Origin: a virus
Reading direction: 5' to 3' (one strand)
DNA length: 64,000 nucleotides
Virus record (IMG/VR): IMGVR_UViG_3300021138_000014
Location: 18,375 to 82,374 of that record
Shown: one piece after another, positions 50,768 to 60,039 of the stretch
How the letters are laid out: each line of letters opens with the position of its first letter
Position numbering within the stretch: position 1 is the stretch's first letter
Translations under genes and position numbers: made by a program
Notes under the pieces: model-generated
What the model saw: the letters and a program-made list of their open reading frames with translations, nothing else
What the model was told of the DNA's origin: nothing
Databases searched by the model: none

Positions 50768-51828
50768 AGAGTATCCAATGTTACTTGAGGTTGAGTAAAG
50801 ACTTGACCTCTAACAAAAGTTTCTTCATAGTTAGGGTCGCTAGACGTAGCACGAAGATCCCAGAAGGATCGAAGTGGCAACATGTCTGTTTGGTAACGTG
50901 TGAGGCTTAACTGAATACGGGCGGGGTTATTTTGCAAAACTGTAATTGCAAAGTCAGCAAAAAGTGTTGGTGAGGTGGGGTAGCTTCGAACCTGGGCTTG
51001 AAAAGATAGCCCAGTAACATCTCTACCAAAGTCTAATATGATAGTAAAACTATCTCCTTGAACTCCAAGGTTAAGATCATAGATCGGAACCTTAGCCACA
51101 GGAAGCGTGCGCCCAGTAACATTTTCTGGAATATACAAGCGCTCTGGCATAGAAGGGTCATCAGCCTCTTGAGCCACGTAAAGTGGGACAAGGCGATTAG
51201 TTGTACGGCTGACACGACGGAGATTACCCATCTCAATCTTCCACAAGCCCACGTTAAGTTGAGTACAGATGGTCCGGTACTGCTCCCAGCGTTGCTGGAT
51301 AATATTCGTCAATTGGCTGTAGCGTTGATCGCGAGGAATCATAATTCCATCAGGAGCCATAATGTTGATATCAAAAGCCGAATCAGTGGCTAATGCCCAA
51401 AGAGCCTCAATAACAGAGAGGATAACGATTGGGTATTCCTCAACATGGTCAAGGGTGCGTAGAGTTACTTTTCTACCAAAACCGTCTGTTCTGTTGTAAG
51501 TGTGCTGGGTAATAGAGGTATTGATGTAGTTTTCAATTTCGCCATCAGTAAAATAGCGGTAAGCGTTACCAAGAACTTTAATCACAGAACCTTGAGCAGG
51601 AGGGTTTACAAAATAAATTACTCCGTTTTTATCTTCAAGTACAAAATATGTAGGTTGGGTAACGATGCTTCCATCTATAGTTACTTGAATAGACATCGCG
51701 TCAACTGGCTTAAATCCTAAGGGAAAGGTTAGTTCTCTTCCATCGCCAATAAAAGTTTTGCTAAAAAGGCTTGCGTGGTCGGCTAGTTCAGAGCGAACTT
51801 TTGTTACTAAATCATGAAACTCAATCAC
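50764..51828 (-). CDS. Neck/connector protein with BppU-like C-terminal domain
   Basis: 354 residues. The N-terminal part is helical plus [18 protein letters not shown] and [17 protein letters not shown], as in head-tail connectors. The C-terminal 100 residues ([45 protein letters not shown]) match the BppU/fibre-attachment beta domain. That combination is unusual and may hold fibres on the neck (whisker-like). Its start lies 114 bases downstream of the gene at 51943. Confidence 0.6.
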   Translation of the reverse strand: MIEFHDLVTKVRSELADHASLFSKTFIGDGRELTFPLGFKPVDAMSIQVTIDGSIVTQPTYFVLEDKNGVIYFVNPPAQGSVIKVLGNAYRYFTDGEIENYINTSITQHTYNRTDGFGRKVTLRTLDHVEEYPIVILSVIEALWALATDSAFDINIMAPDGIMIPRDQRYSQLTNIIQQRWEQYRTICTQLNVGLWKIEMGNLRRVSRTTNRLVPLYVAQEADDPSMPERLYIPENVTGRTLPVAKVPIYDLNLGVQGDSFTIILDFGRDVTGLSFQAQVRSYPTSPTLFADFAITVLQNNPARIQLSLTRYQTDMLPLRSFWDLRATSSDPNYEETFVRGQVFTQPQVTLDTL

Positions 51829-51889
51829 GATATCCCCTTACCATCCGCCTTCATTAATAATCTCGCACTTTAAGTAAAAAGTCTTTATA

Positions 51890-51925
51890 AACGAAACAGC
51901 GGGTAACGCATTACGCGCCCCGCTG
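51890..51925 (-). terminator. Hairpin, possible terminator
   Basis: CAGCGGG and CCCGCTG (51897-51903 and 51919-51925) pair in a 7-bp stem; an inner GTAA/TTAC pair is possible. The following minus-strand sequence is TTTCGTTTAT, only moderately T-rich. It sits in the gap between the capsid-side gene and the connector gene, so it may partly end the capsid transcript. Confidence 0.45.
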
Positions 51926-51942
51926 CTCGGTAACCTTTGTTA

Positions 51943-52299
51943 TTAAATAACGCCAGCTAGATAACCCTTTTCCTTAAGGTGGTTAGCCACATGCTTTGAA
52001 ACTGTGTACTTTTGACCAGCCTTAAAGTTATAGTAATTACCTGATCCTAGAGTCATAGACTCAATGTCAGCAATTACGCGAATCTCTACTGAGTCTTGAT
52101 CTTCAGTTGTCTTTACGACACTGTCAACAATAACTGTTTGACGATTTGGTTGGGTTGCATCAATCGGGGTGTCTAGTTCTGCTTTTGCTTCCGCAGTAAC
52201 CATAGACATTTCAGCCGCACGCTGTTGTAGTTCTTCAGAGTGTTGCTTAGCGAGTTCATCGCGCTTACGTCCTGTGACGTCGTTTGGGTTCCGAGCCAT
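51943..52299 (-). CDS. Hypothetical capsid-associated protein
   Basis: 118 residues. A charged helical N-terminus (RKRDELAKQHSEELQQRAAE) leads to a beta part and FKAGQKYTVSKHVANHLKEK, a segment repeatedly found in small proteins beside major capsid genes. TTGGAGA precedes the ATG. Perhaps a head-fibre or decoration protein. Confidence 0.55.
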   Translation of the reverse strand: MARNPNDVTGRKRDELAKQHSEELQQRAAEMSMVTAEAKAELDTPIDATQPNRQTVIVDSVVKTTEDQDSVEIRVIADIESMTLGSGNYYNFKAGQKYTVSKHVANHLKEKGYLAGVI

Positions 52300-52338
52300 T
52301 TGTAATTCTCCAATGTAGTGTCTGTTAAGGAAACTGAC

Positions 52339-52356
52339 GGGGGGCTTTCGCCCCCC
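52339..52356. other. Strong hairpin after the major capsid gene
   Basis: GGGGGGC pairs perfectly with GCCCCCC around a TTTC loop (GAAA on the minus-strand transcript, a stable GNRA tetraloop). No T-run follows on either strand. It could stabilise the capsid mRNA 3' end or attenuate downstream expression. Confidence 0.6.
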
Positions 52357-52399
52357 AATCAGGTCGTACTATTAAGTTTTTTTACAACTAAGTTCGAAC

Positions 52400-53473
52400 T
52401 TAGTTGGTTTCTGCAATCAAGACTGACTGATCTGTGATCAAGCCAAGACCGAAGATTGAGTACCAAGCAAGAGCGTGCTCACGACCGAAGTCCAAGATAC
52501 CGCCATCGCGAAGTTCAACTGGGAGTGAGATAGCGTGACCGAATGCGTTATCTCCAATGAAGATTGCGCTATAACGATCAGCTGCACCGTTACCTGTGAA
52601 GGTGTTAGGTGTTGTGTAGCCTCCACCAGCAGCAACTGTTGGGTTAGCAACAGCAGTGTCAGTTGTATAGCCAGCACCAGCACCACCAGGAACCTTGAGG
52701 ACCTGTGTTGTCTCAATGAATACTGTGTCGTACAAACGACCAATTTCACCGAGCATGAAGTTACCAGGAGCAGCGTACTTTGTTACTTCAATGAACTCTG
52801 GGAGGTCACGAAGACGACGGCTCTGGTGAGGGTGAACGAACGCGACGTAAGTCTCGCCCAAACGAGGGATGTTCTTGGTTGAGAGTGTCTCAACTGCATC
52901 CTTCACGGTACGGGTTGAAAGGAAGAAGTTTCCTGTCATAGAAGCGCGTGAGGTGCCTTCTGTGCCGTAGCCGTACCAGTTGTTTACTGCTGAAGAGATG
53001 GCTGAGCGATCTTCACCGTAGATGGTTGAAGATGCTGCATATAGGGTGTCGCGTGAAAGCTGATCAAGATAGATAGCCATGTTACGACCGAGAAGACGTG
53101 AGGCTGAAGCCATGACGTCGTCGAATGAAGCATTGAGAAGAAGTTCTGAAACAGCGAGGGCATAACCATGCTCTGTAACTGTGATTGAGAACTGCTGTGC
53201 TGTCAATGCATTTGTCTGCATACGAACACCTTCGACGAGCGGTGAAGCAAAGCCAAGGTTGTTGTAACGCATAAAGTTAATCTGAAGACCAGGAGCAACT
53301 CCTAGTTCAGTCTTCTTTACTGCAAATTGCTCAAAGCGAAGGATTGGTAGAGCCTGAAACAAGATTTCCTTGGACCAGATTGTCTGAATCGCTTGAGTGA
53401 GTTGGGTGTTTGTACCCGAGTATGCTGTTGGTGCGGCTGCGAGATTGCCGGTACCTGTGATTCCAGATGCCAT
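52400..53473 (-). CDS. Major capsid protein (HK97 fold, N4-gp56-type)
   Basis: 357 residues. Diagnostic stretches: SKEILFQALPILRFEQFAVK near the N-terminus (E-loop side), ITVTEHGYALAVSELLL, FDDVMASASRLLGRNMAIYL and FVHPHQSRRLRDLPEF. Conserved RLRDLPEFIEV and GEIGRLYDTVFIET segments are typical of the N4 gp56/HK97-like major capsid family. Hundreds of copies build the capsid. It lies 44 bases after the scaffold gene. Confidence 0.9.
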   Translation of the reverse strand: MASGITGTGNLAAAPTAYSGTNTQLTQAIQTIWSKEILFQALPILRFEQFAVKKTELGVAPGLQINFMRYNNLGFASPLVEGVRMQTNALTAQQFSITVTEHGYALAVSELLLNASFDDVMASASRLLGRNMAIYLDQLSRDTLYAASSTIYGEDRSAISSAVNNWYGYGTEGTSRASMTGNFFLSTRTVKDAVETLSTKNIPRLGETYVAFVHPHQSRRLRDLPEFIEVTKYAAPGNFMLGEIGRLYDTVFIETTQVLKVPGGAGAGYTTDTAVANPTVAAGGGYTTPNTFTGNGAADRYSAIFIGDNAFGHAISLPVELRDGGILDFGREHALAWYSIFGLGLITDQSVLIAETN

Positions 53474-53517
53474 TTAGCTATAGCTCCTTAATAGGTTGGT
53501 TGAGTTAGGGTTTAGCA

Positions 53518-54321
53518 TTACCATCTCTGAGCTTCGCCTCGAGCTTTTGGACTCAATAGACGATCTCGATATTTCGCATATTCTTGTGCGGACATTGACG
53601 CAATATCTTGCGCCGAGAACTGTGTTTGCTCCGAATTAGTTTCCAGTGGTCCTGCTGGAGGCAAGGTCGCCCTTGTCCCCGTCATTTCACGGCGTGTATT
53701 CTGCATAGCAGATTGAGCCGATTCAAGAATTCGTGCTGAGCGCTCTTTCAAGCCCTCAATACTTGCGTCTAAATCTTCGCGAGTGTTACCTCCGACGAGA
53801 TCCAAAAGTTCAGGCATGATGTTGTCACGCTCTGCTTCTAGACGTTGGGTCTTATAATTCTGGAGATCTGCAAAAGTTCTTTCCTGCTCCAGAAGAGCGA
53901 AGGCACGTTCACGTTCTTGACGCTCACGCTCCAACTGCTCCTGCCACTCAGCTTCTTTTTTGGCAATGAGATCACGAACATCCAAAGATGATTCTTCCTC
54001 AGCCTTTTTGCGAGCTTCGATTGCTGCTAACTTCTCAGTTTCTTCTGCTTGCCGTTGAGCGACTTCTGTTTCTTTCTCCTTACGGAGTGCTTCTACTTCT
54101 TTCTTAAGGTTGTCAATGACAGGATAAACTTTATCTTTTTCCTGTTGACGAGCCTTAACCAAATCCGCTTCGCTATAAAACTGTGCTTTGCGGTTTTCGG
54201 TTACGTTAGTAGTAGCGGCTTCAGTTGTAACAGTTGATGCGTCAACATCAGACACGTTTACTACTGGAGTGGTTCCTGCGTCGACCGCGAAGGCCTCAGC
54301 AGCTGCTTCTGCAACTTCCAT
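53518..54321 (-). CDS. Capsid scaffolding protein
   Basis: 267 residues, acidic/basic helical and disordered (DNLKKEVEALRKEKETEVAQ, EAEWQEQLERERQERERAF), with a Pro/Thr-rich C-terminal tail. A long coiled coil with charged residues directly upstream of the major capsid gene is the usual scaffold. No protease motif is visible. It guides capsid assembly and is absent in mature heads. Confidence 0.8.
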   Translation of the reverse strand: MEVAEAAAEAFAVDAGTTPVVNVSDVDASTVTTEAATTNVTENRKAQFYSEADLVKARQQEKDKVYPVIDNLKKEVEALRKEKETEVAQRQAEETEKLAAIEARKKAEEESSLDVRDLIAKKEAEWQEQLERERQERERAFALLEQERTFADLQNYKTQRLEAERDNIMPELLDLVGGNTREDLDASIEGLKERSARILESAQSAMQNTRREMTGTRATLPPAGPLETNSEQTQFSAQDIASMSAQEYAKYRDRLLSPKARGEAQRW

Positions 54322-54435
54322 GTTTCATCCTTTGATTCTAGGGGTCTTTTTCCGATGTGAGAGCACGTATGACCTAACTGTGTGTTTCAGTATTTAATTT
54401 TGCCGTACCTACAAAAAATTACAGGCTAAACTGCC

Positions 54436-56148
54436 CTATTTCTCGTAGTCTTCCGGAACTCTCTTCTGAGGAATTTTGGTCCCGTAAGCTTCTGTAACAA
54501 GGCGGTTACGTAGACCGGCCTCTCCTTGGGCGAGCATCGCTGACGCCTCATCCACGATCGGTGTCGCAGCATTTTCGTTTCCACCCATTGGTTGACCCTC
54601 AGGTCCGACCATAGGTTGACCCGCTGCACCGTCTGGGCCAGGCATCATGCCTGTCATAGCCAAGATTTCCTTAGCAATATCATTCTTAAGCATTTGTAAT
54701 GCGCCGTCTGCCTTGGCGTCGTCCATAAGTTCTTGACGGATCTCTTGAATCTTTTCTGCAGGAAATTCTTCACCAAGTGAGCGAAGTGCACCCTCTTTAG
54801 ACTCAAGACCAAGAGACAACTTAGTCTGGATCTCATTAAGTGCGATCAATTTATCAAGAGGTAGTGGCTGTGGGAAGTGAACGATTGAACGGTATGTATC
54901 TGCGTTGTTTGGGTCTAACTGTGTAAGTTGACCATTCTTAAGGGGAGTATTAAAATCAGGGTTCCAGGTAAACATCTCAGGTTCTTTAAGACCAATGCTT
55001 AAAAGAACAAGTTCATTAATACGCTCTAAGCCATGTGCGTATTGAATAATCTTCTGATGGTAGCGGTTCATCAAAGGCTGGAACATAATTGAAAGCGCAA
55101 CACCAGAGGTGTTAGATACAGGCATTGCCTGACCAAGAGCGGTTTCAGGAACACCAACCATTTCGTGCATAGATTTCTTAAGCATCTCAAGGAATTCCAT
55201 TGCGCCTTTAAGACCCTCAGATCCACCTGAAAGATTTTCTACCTTGGCATCTTTTGGAAGACCACCCCAAACCTTGTTAGGTCCTTTTTCTAATTGAGCT
55301 GCTTTTGCACCAATAATAACTGTAACTGGGGCGGCGTGATAATTAACAATATCAGCAACATCCGTAGCAACTTCATTATAAGTACGATTAATATTAATAA
55401 TATCGTTGCAGTCGCTAAGACCCCAAGGACTACCGCTAATACGTATGTTTGGGATATGAATAACAGGGATGGTGCCGAGGGGGTTTGGTCGTGAGTCAAT
55501 AAGTTCGTCATTAATATATTCTTCAATAATGTCTTCTGTCAGGATCTCGGTATAAGTAAACACTTGACGTGTTCCTTCAAGAGAAGTGCCCCAGAAACGA
55601 TACTTAAGTTTAAAACGAATTAAGCGCTCGCGATCATGTGGGTGAAACTCAGGAAATGCAAAAGAAGAGTTCAGGGGAAGAATACGAACTCGTCCCGGAT
55701 GCACACGACCCGTAGGATCTTGATAAGCCTCTTCATAAGCAACTTTAACAAAGCAGTCTCCAGATACAGATCCTTGCTGACCTATTTCCCACAGAACTGT
55801 GGCTTTGTTGTTATCCACTTCCCAGACTCTTTCAAGAATGTCTGGCACGATTGCTTCCGTTTCTTTTGGGGAACGGAAGGAGACCCCTTTGCCGAAAGTA
55901 AAGTTAATAACAAAATCGGTAAAGGCACGGTAATAATTAAGTGCCATCTGCGCTTCACCAGTTTGGCGGCGGTACGACCAGTGATGACCTAGGTACATAG
56001 CCCAGTTCATTGAGTAACGGTTTAGGCGAGGACCATGTACTTCAAACTCTTCGTCCGCTAATTCGACAAGCCCAAGGGGGGATATAGAGATTGTTAAATC
56101 ACTTGACGCCGCCCTATATGAAGGGGGCGAGAAGTCAATTGAACTCAT
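54436..56148 (-). CDS. Portal protein
   Basis: 570 residues. The SPP1/T4-type portal order is visible: MNWAMYLGHHWSYRR, then ALNYYRAFTDFVINFTFGKG, TVLWEIGQQGSVSGDCFVKV and YNEVATDVADIVNYHAAP, and the stem helix with LEMLKKSMHEMVGVPETALG. The C-terminus is Pro/Gly/Met-rich and disordered. It forms the DNA-entry ring and docking site for terminase and connector. Confidence 0.9.
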   Translation of the reverse strand: MSSIDFSPPSYRAASSDLTISISPLGLVELADEEFEVHGPRLNRYSMNWAMYLGHHWSYRRQTGEAQMALNYYRAFTDFVINFTFGKGVSFRSPKETEAIVPDILERVWEVDNNKATVLWEIGQQGSVSGDCFVKVAYEEAYQDPTGRVHPGRVRILPLNSSFAFPEFHPHDRERLIRFKLKYRFWGTSLEGTRQVFTYTEILTEDIIEEYINDELIDSRPNPLGTIPVIHIPNIRISGSPWGLSDCNDIININRTYNEVATDVADIVNYHAAPVTVIIGAKAAQLEKGPNKVWGGLPKDAKVENLSGGSEGLKGAMEFLEMLKKSMHEMVGVPETALGQAMPVSNTSGVALSIMFQPLMNRYHQKIIQYAHGLERINELVLLSIGLKEPEMFTWNPDFNTPLKNGQLTQLDPNNADTYRSIVHFPQPLPLDKLIALNEIQTKLSLGLESKEGALRSLGEEFPAEKIQEIRQELMDDAKADGALQMLKNDIAKEILAMTGMMPGPDGAAGQPMVGPEGQPMGGNENAATPIVDEASAMLAQGEAGLRNRLVTEAYGTKIPQKRVPEDYEK

Positions 56149-56210
56149 CTATAGTCCCTCTCGTTTGAATATTGAAATAATAGCAAAATTGTCGACAAAT
56201 AGATTTTAGG

Positions 56211-56519
56211 TTATCTAAAGGACTCGCCTTTAATAAGACCCCTACCCATAGGCTTGGAAACTTTACGAAGTTGTTTCTTCTTTTCAGCCTCTTGCTTATC
56301 GTGGACTGTGTCCCGCATTCTTGGATCTACTTCTTTTTCAGACTTAACAAAACGACCACCCATTTGAAGATACTTGGCATGAACCCAGTGACCTGCTGCT
56401 GGGGAGGGCCACTTAGCAAAACGTGACTTTGCCTGCACAACAATTGAGTTATAAAGACGTGGATTAGCGGGAACCTCGTGAGGAGCTTCCTTTACCGCTT
56501 TACCTTGAACATATGCCAT
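56211..56519 (-). CDS. DUF6321-like small protein
   Basis: 102 residues. NPRLYNSIVVQAKSRFAKWP and SPAAGHWVHAKYLQMGGRFV form the pattern of a small phage protein family (YPS-x-A-x-W ... Y-x-x-GG) sometimes annotated DUF6321. The C-terminus is basic (KKKQLRKVSKPMGR). Its function is not known; DNA binding is possible. Confidence 0.6.
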   Translation of the reverse strand: MAYVQGKAVKEAPHEVPANPRLYNSIVVQAKSRFAKWPSPAAGHWVHAKYLQMGGRFVKSEKEVDPRMRDTVHDKQEAEKKKQLRKVSKPMGRGLIKGESFR

Positions 56520-56530
56520 GAATGATCCTT

Positions 56531-56574
56531 AAAGAGTGACCCCCGTGGTGCGCTTGCGTCAGAGGCGTCGGGGG
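56531..56574. terminator. Hairpin before the gene at 56211
   Basis: ACCCCCG and CGGGGGT pair in a stem of 7 bp; on the plus strand TTCTGTTTTTC follows, so termination would stop plus-strand (antisense) transcription, while on the minus strand it would be a weak pause. The gap is between the genes at 56600 and 56519. Confidence 0.5.
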
Positions 56575-56599
56575 TTCTGTTTTTCTATATTACTCTATA

Positions 56600-56998
56600 T
56601 TAGTCGTTAACGACCGAAGGGTTAAGGCGCTGTTGGTGTCCGCCATCGCGCTTAACTTCTTGGAATTCATTCTTACCGTGGTCAGCAAAAGCACCGCCAG
56701 AAAATTCTGAGAGGTGTGATGGTGCTTCTACCCAAGCTGCAGAACCGACGTGTGCGCGTTCACGCATTGTCTCCTCTGGTAACTTTTCGAAAACATTTGC
56801 ATTACGGTTTGGACGGTTTGCTGCAGGTGTATAAGCCTGCATAGCGCCCTTTGTAAATTCGCTTGGAACATCTGTATCTGTTGCAATTCCTTCTTCAAAA
56901 CGAAGTGGGCCGCGATTACCTGTTGTAGCAGGTGAGAACTTGCGATCATAAACAGTTCCTGGACGTTCAGCGAACTTTGGGTCTGGTGCGATTGTCAT
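56600..56998 (-). CDS. Hypothetical virion-associated protein
   Basis: 132 residues, polar, Asn/Arg/Glu-rich with no hydrophobic core typical of enzymes (RNANVFEKLPEETMRERAHV). It lies between portal and terminase genes, the place of small packaging or capsid-associated proteins in phages. No family recognised. Confidence 0.5.
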   Translation of the reverse strand: MTIAPDPKFAERPGTVYDRKFSPATTGNRGPLRFEEGIATDTDVPSEFTKGAMQAYTPAANRPNRNANVFEKLPEETMRERAHVGSAAWVEAPSHLSEFSGGAFADHGKNEFQEVKRDGGHQQRLNPSVVND

Positions 56999-57077
56999 AT
57001 ATGACTCCTTATTGGGTTTGAGGACCTCGTAGAAAAGTATCTCTCGTTTAGGTCAGGTATGTACGGTAAAGTCGTAA

Positions 57078-58652
57078 TTATCTAAAAAAAGGAGAGCTAG
57101 TTACTTCTACTTGAGGCAGGGTTAGATCCATTGTCATTGCACAGGCAATTGCCAGACTATCGGCAAAGTCGTCGTGCGCGTGCGCTTCGTCAGGGGCGTG
57201 GGCTAGAAAATTAGGTCCTTGGAACTTAATTTCCAGATCCGTCATCTGCTGATAGAAGCGCTTCCATGTACGCAAACGCCGGGTTTTAGCATGCGCTGGG
57301 TATTCAATCATTCTGCGATCAATTAACGCTTTAAGGTGTTTCCAACGTTTAGACTGCTCTGGTTGACTAGAACCGATTGCGTGTACTTCTGCTCTAGGTA
57401 TTAAAAGTTTAAGGCGCTGAGCAACAGCGTCACCAACACCGTTAGCGTCAACCCCCACTGCAAGTACGTCATAACTCTCCAAGAATGTTTGAATTTGAAA
57501 GTACTGATCTTCCCAGTCATCGCCCTGAATTTCTAACCAATTTAATATTCTGTGTTCGTAATACCCAAATTCGTCTGGGCGATCCCAGTTAACCCATACT
57601 ACCGTAACAACGGTTGAGTCCATTTTACGTGCAGGGTCAATTCCCACAACAACAGGGGATCGATGCCAAGCCTTCACTAATTCCATAGACGTGTCTTGCA
57701 ACTCATCCATAACGTTAGAAGTTACAAACATACCTCTATCAAGTAACCATTTACAAGAGTACGACATCTGAAACTCATCGGAGTCTTCACCAATTCGAAG
57801 AACTTCTTTCTTAATAAACTTTCCATAATTTGTCTGTACTTTTGCTACTTCACGCCAGTCCCACTCAAAGTGATTCTGCCGACCACGACCAGTTTGTCTA
57901 CGCTTGTTTAATTGAATAGATCGGTAGAAGTTATTCTTATGCGTAGTGGGAGTACCCGTCTTAACCATAGTTCCCGAATAGTAAGCCAGCATAGGAGAGA
58001 TGGATTTAGAAACAACAAAATCATCGGCTTCTTGACACTCATCAATAACAATAAGATGAAAAGACTTAGATTCAATCTTTGCTCGTGGGTTAGCGGTCAT
58101 CATAGAAAGGGTGGATCCAGAGTTCTTTAGCTTGATCTGTCGAGTAACACCCGTCACCTTGCCAACGCTGTCGTCTATCTCTGTATCATTTAATATTTCC
58201 AATGCGCGTTCAGAAGTTAATCTATTTACAGCGCGACCAAATAAAGTTTCTACCTGACCCTCAACTGGAGCAAACATTCCAACCCAAATACCATCTTTAA
58301 ACTTACCTAAAAGTTCTGGGTACATTTTTGCTAATCTTGGAAGAAGCACCATTAACGTAACTACGGTGTTAGCAATAGTCTCTGATTTACCCGACTGACG
58401 GGCCGCAAGGGCGGTAATTTCTTCGCCGTCATTAATAATTACTGATTCGATAATGCGACGAGCAAGGGGCTTCTGATAGGGGTGTAGATCGTGACCAACA
58501 AGGGCTTCCATAAATTGCATGGTTCGGTCAATAATTTTTTCAACAAACTTCTTGGAGAGTTCGTCTAGTTCGTCTTCTTCCTCCTCAAGGAGGATCTCCC
58601 CCTCGACTTCGTCAAGGAGTTCTTCTTCGTCAAAAAATAATGGGTCAGACAT
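57078..58652 (-). CDS. terL: Terminase large subunit
   Basis: 524 residues from ATG 58652 (MSDPLFFDEEELLDEVEGEI); AGG with TTTACT spacing precedes it. ATPase: Walker A AARQSGKSE (83-91), Walker B LIVIDECQEAD with D204/E205, coupling motif TGTPT. Nuclease: D339 in VVGIDPARKMDS, D402 in VGVDANGVG, and D494/D495 and D498 in HAHDDFADSLA. The N-terminus is unusually Glu-rich (residues 9-30), maybe for small-subunit or portal contact. It drives DNA packaging. No small subunit was recognised nearby. Confidence 0.92.
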   Translation of the reverse strand: MSDPLFFDEEELLDEVEGEILLEEEEDELDELSKKFVEKIIDRTMQFMEALVGHDLHPYQKPLARRIIESVIINDGEEITALAARQSGKSETIANTVVTLMVLLPRLAKMYPELLGKFKDGIWVGMFAPVEGQVETLFGRAVNRLTSERALEILNDTEIDDSVGKVTGVTRQIKLKNSGSTLSMMTANPRAKIESKSFHLIVIDECQEADDFVVSKSISPMLAYYSGTMVKTGTPTTHKNNFYRSIQLNKRRQTGRGRQNHFEWDWREVAKVQTNYGKFIKKEVLRIGEDSDEFQMSYSCKWLLDRGMFVTSNVMDELQDTSMELVKAWHRSPVVVGIDPARKMDSTVVTVVWVNWDRPDEFGYYEHRILNWLEIQGDDWEDQYFQIQTFLESYDVLAVGVDANGVGDAVAQRLKLLIPRAEVHAIGSSQPEQSKRWKHLKALIDRRMIEYPAHAKTRRLRTWKRFYQQMTDLEIKFQGPNFLAHAPDEAHAHDDFADSLAIACAMTMDLTLPQVEVTSSPFFR

Positions 58653-58664
58653 AGTAAACCTAAG

Positions 58665-58705
58665 TGTAGAAGAAAACACTAGGCTCTGGCTTTTATACCA
58701 GAGCC
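58665..58705 (-). terminator. Hairpin with T-rich tail before terL
   Basis: GGCTCTGG and CCAGAGCC (58682-58689, 58698-58705) form an 8-bp stem with an 8-base loop; the following minus-strand sequence TAGTGTTTTCTTC is T-rich. It sits between the stop at 58740 and the terL start, so it probably limits transcription from the upstream genes into terL. Confidence 0.6.
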
Positions 58706-58739
58706 GAGCGTAACCGCACAGGGAGAAGGAAGTGAGGTG

Positions 58740-58991
58740 TTATAAGTCTACAGGTTTTTTATTTCTTACGTATAGTTCGTTTACAACCGCATGGATTGCT
58801 TCTGCTCCAATTAAAGCTTCTTCTACGTAGTTAAAATCCCCGCTTTTAGTAAAGTTGCTTAGATTTCTTCCCAAATCAAACATTGCTTGATCTACCCACA
58901 CGTCTAATTCCCTAGTTGGAATCTGCCTTACTCGGCGAGCAATTCGTTCTGAAAAGGGCTTATCCCAATTATTGACCTTCTTTTTAAACAT
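58740..58991 (-). CDS. Hypothetical protein
   Basis: 83 residues from ATG 58991 (MFKKKVNNWDKPFSERIARR); the ATG overlaps the upstream stop in AATGTTTAA by 8 bases. It is helical with basic N-terminus and conserved-looking ELDVWVDQAMFDLGRNLSN. Similar proteins sit beside terminase genes of actinophages; possibly a packaging helper or small terminase candidate, but unproved. Confidence 0.5.
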   Translation of the reverse strand: MFKKKVNNWDKPFSERIARRVRQIPTRELDVWVDQAMFDLGRNLSNFTKSGDFNYVEEALIGAEAIHAVVNELYVRNKKPVDL

Positions 58992-59277
58992 TCCAGTCTT
59001 CAATCTCTTCAGTGGAGGTATCCATTTCCCGACCTCGAAGCGCGGTAGACAATAAGCGATCTATATCTTCATCTGTTAAGTATTCTGGGTTTTCCACAGT
59101 GGGGCGTAATTTACCCATGTAAAAACCGGGCTTTGTAAAAGGCACTCGAAAAACTAAACAAGTACCCGTTCTATATGGCCACGTAGTTTCTTGTGTATGC
59201 CCCACTTCAACAATAGGGAGTGGTCGACGGTGGTAATACTCCAATGTTCCAACGTATAGTGATCCGAATGTTTTCAT
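58984..59277 (-). CDS. Hypothetical protein
   Basis: 97 residues, beginning MKTFGSLYVGTLEYYHRRP, beta-rich with RTGTCLVFRVPFTKPGFYMG, then an acidic tail (TEEIEDWNV). It overlaps the KTSC gene by 4 bases. No family recognised. Confidence 0.5.
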   Translation of the reverse strand: MKTFGSLYVGTLEYYHRRPLPIVEVGHTQETTWPYRTGTCLVFRVPFTKPGFYMGKLRPTVENPEYLTDEDIDRLLSTALRGREMDTSTEEIEDWNV

Positions 59278-59789
59278 GGGTTGTAGTTAAAGTCCGTTCC
59301 TTGTCCTCGTTGAAACCCGCCTTGTTTGCGAAGACGATAGTCTACCCATTTACCGGATAGCTTGGTGCTCTGCTTATATTTCCCAAGTTGCTGCTGGAGT
59401 CTTCTCGAAGTAGTGACGGTATACGCCAGCATTACTCTCTGATGTTTAGACACGGAAGACATGTCCACAGCACCCATGCTAGGCCATGTATCTAAGCCTG
59501 ATTCACGAAGATAGATTCCCTTAGAAGGTGCTTCCTTAAAACGCTCCCACATATCGACTGGGACATCGTAATAGTTCCACCATGTGCCGTCACGGAACAC
59601 CACCGTGAGAACTTCAGTCTCGTGGTTATAGCCAGCGCGAATAGTACGCGGACGTTCTGGGTTCATTGTAGATGTTGCTTTAAGTTGCAAATCTTCGGGG
59701 ACGGCGTCAAGACCCTCTGCTTCTTTATCGCCCTCGGTTACTTCGTAAGTAGAGTCTCCGATACCTTCTTCAAAGTCTTCAGTTGCCAC
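59274..59789 (-). CDS. KTSC-domain protein
   Basis: 171 residues starting at GTG 59789, with GGAG at a workable distance. After an acidic N-terminus, TIRAGYNHETEVLTVVFRDG then TWWNYYDVPVDMWERFKEAP and SKGIYLRESGL match the KTSC domain (the 'K-x-T-x-S-C' RNA/tRNA-synthetase-derived beta fold, here without the standard letters). C-terminus is basic (VDYRLRKQGGFQRGQG). Function unknown; nucleic-acid binding is plausible. Confidence 0.65.
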   Translation of the reverse strand: MATEDFEEGIGDSTYEVTEGDKEAEGLDAVPEDLQLKATSTMNPERPRTIRAGYNHETEVLTVVFRDGTWWNYYDVPVDMWERFKEAPSKGIYLRESGLDTWPSMGAVDMSSVSKHQRVMLAYTVTTSRRLQQQLGKYKQSTKLSGKWVDYRLRKQGGFQRGQGTDFNYNP

Positions 59790-60039
59790 AACGATGATCT
59801 CCTGTTTTAGTTTCTAACATTCTTTCTTCGCATAGCGAGCAAACCATAATCCTTGGCGCCTTAAAATTGTTTTGTACTGTACCGCCCACAGGCATATCTT
59901 CGCCGAACTCAGTTTTATCGTATTGATCCGTGATGATCTCTGGCTCATCAAATAACTCTTGTGGGAAAGGCCCACGAGCCTCGCGTACGTGATCTGGTAC
60001 GGGGTGAACCTGTATTGTGTTATGCCTTTGGATTCTCAT
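59779..60039 (-). CDS. Small zinc-ribbon protein
   Basis: 86 residues. A C-terminal cluster CSLCEERMLETKTGDHRC (CxxC plus H-x-C) could hold a metal; the N-terminus is polar. It overlaps the KTSC gene by 11 bases. Its neighbour at 60020 carries a similar ribbon. No known family. Confidence 0.55.
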   Translation of the reverse strand: MRIQRHNTIQVHPVPDHVREARGPFPQELFDEPEIITDQYDKTEFGEDMPVGGTVQNNFKAPRIMVCSLCEERMLETKTGDHRCGN

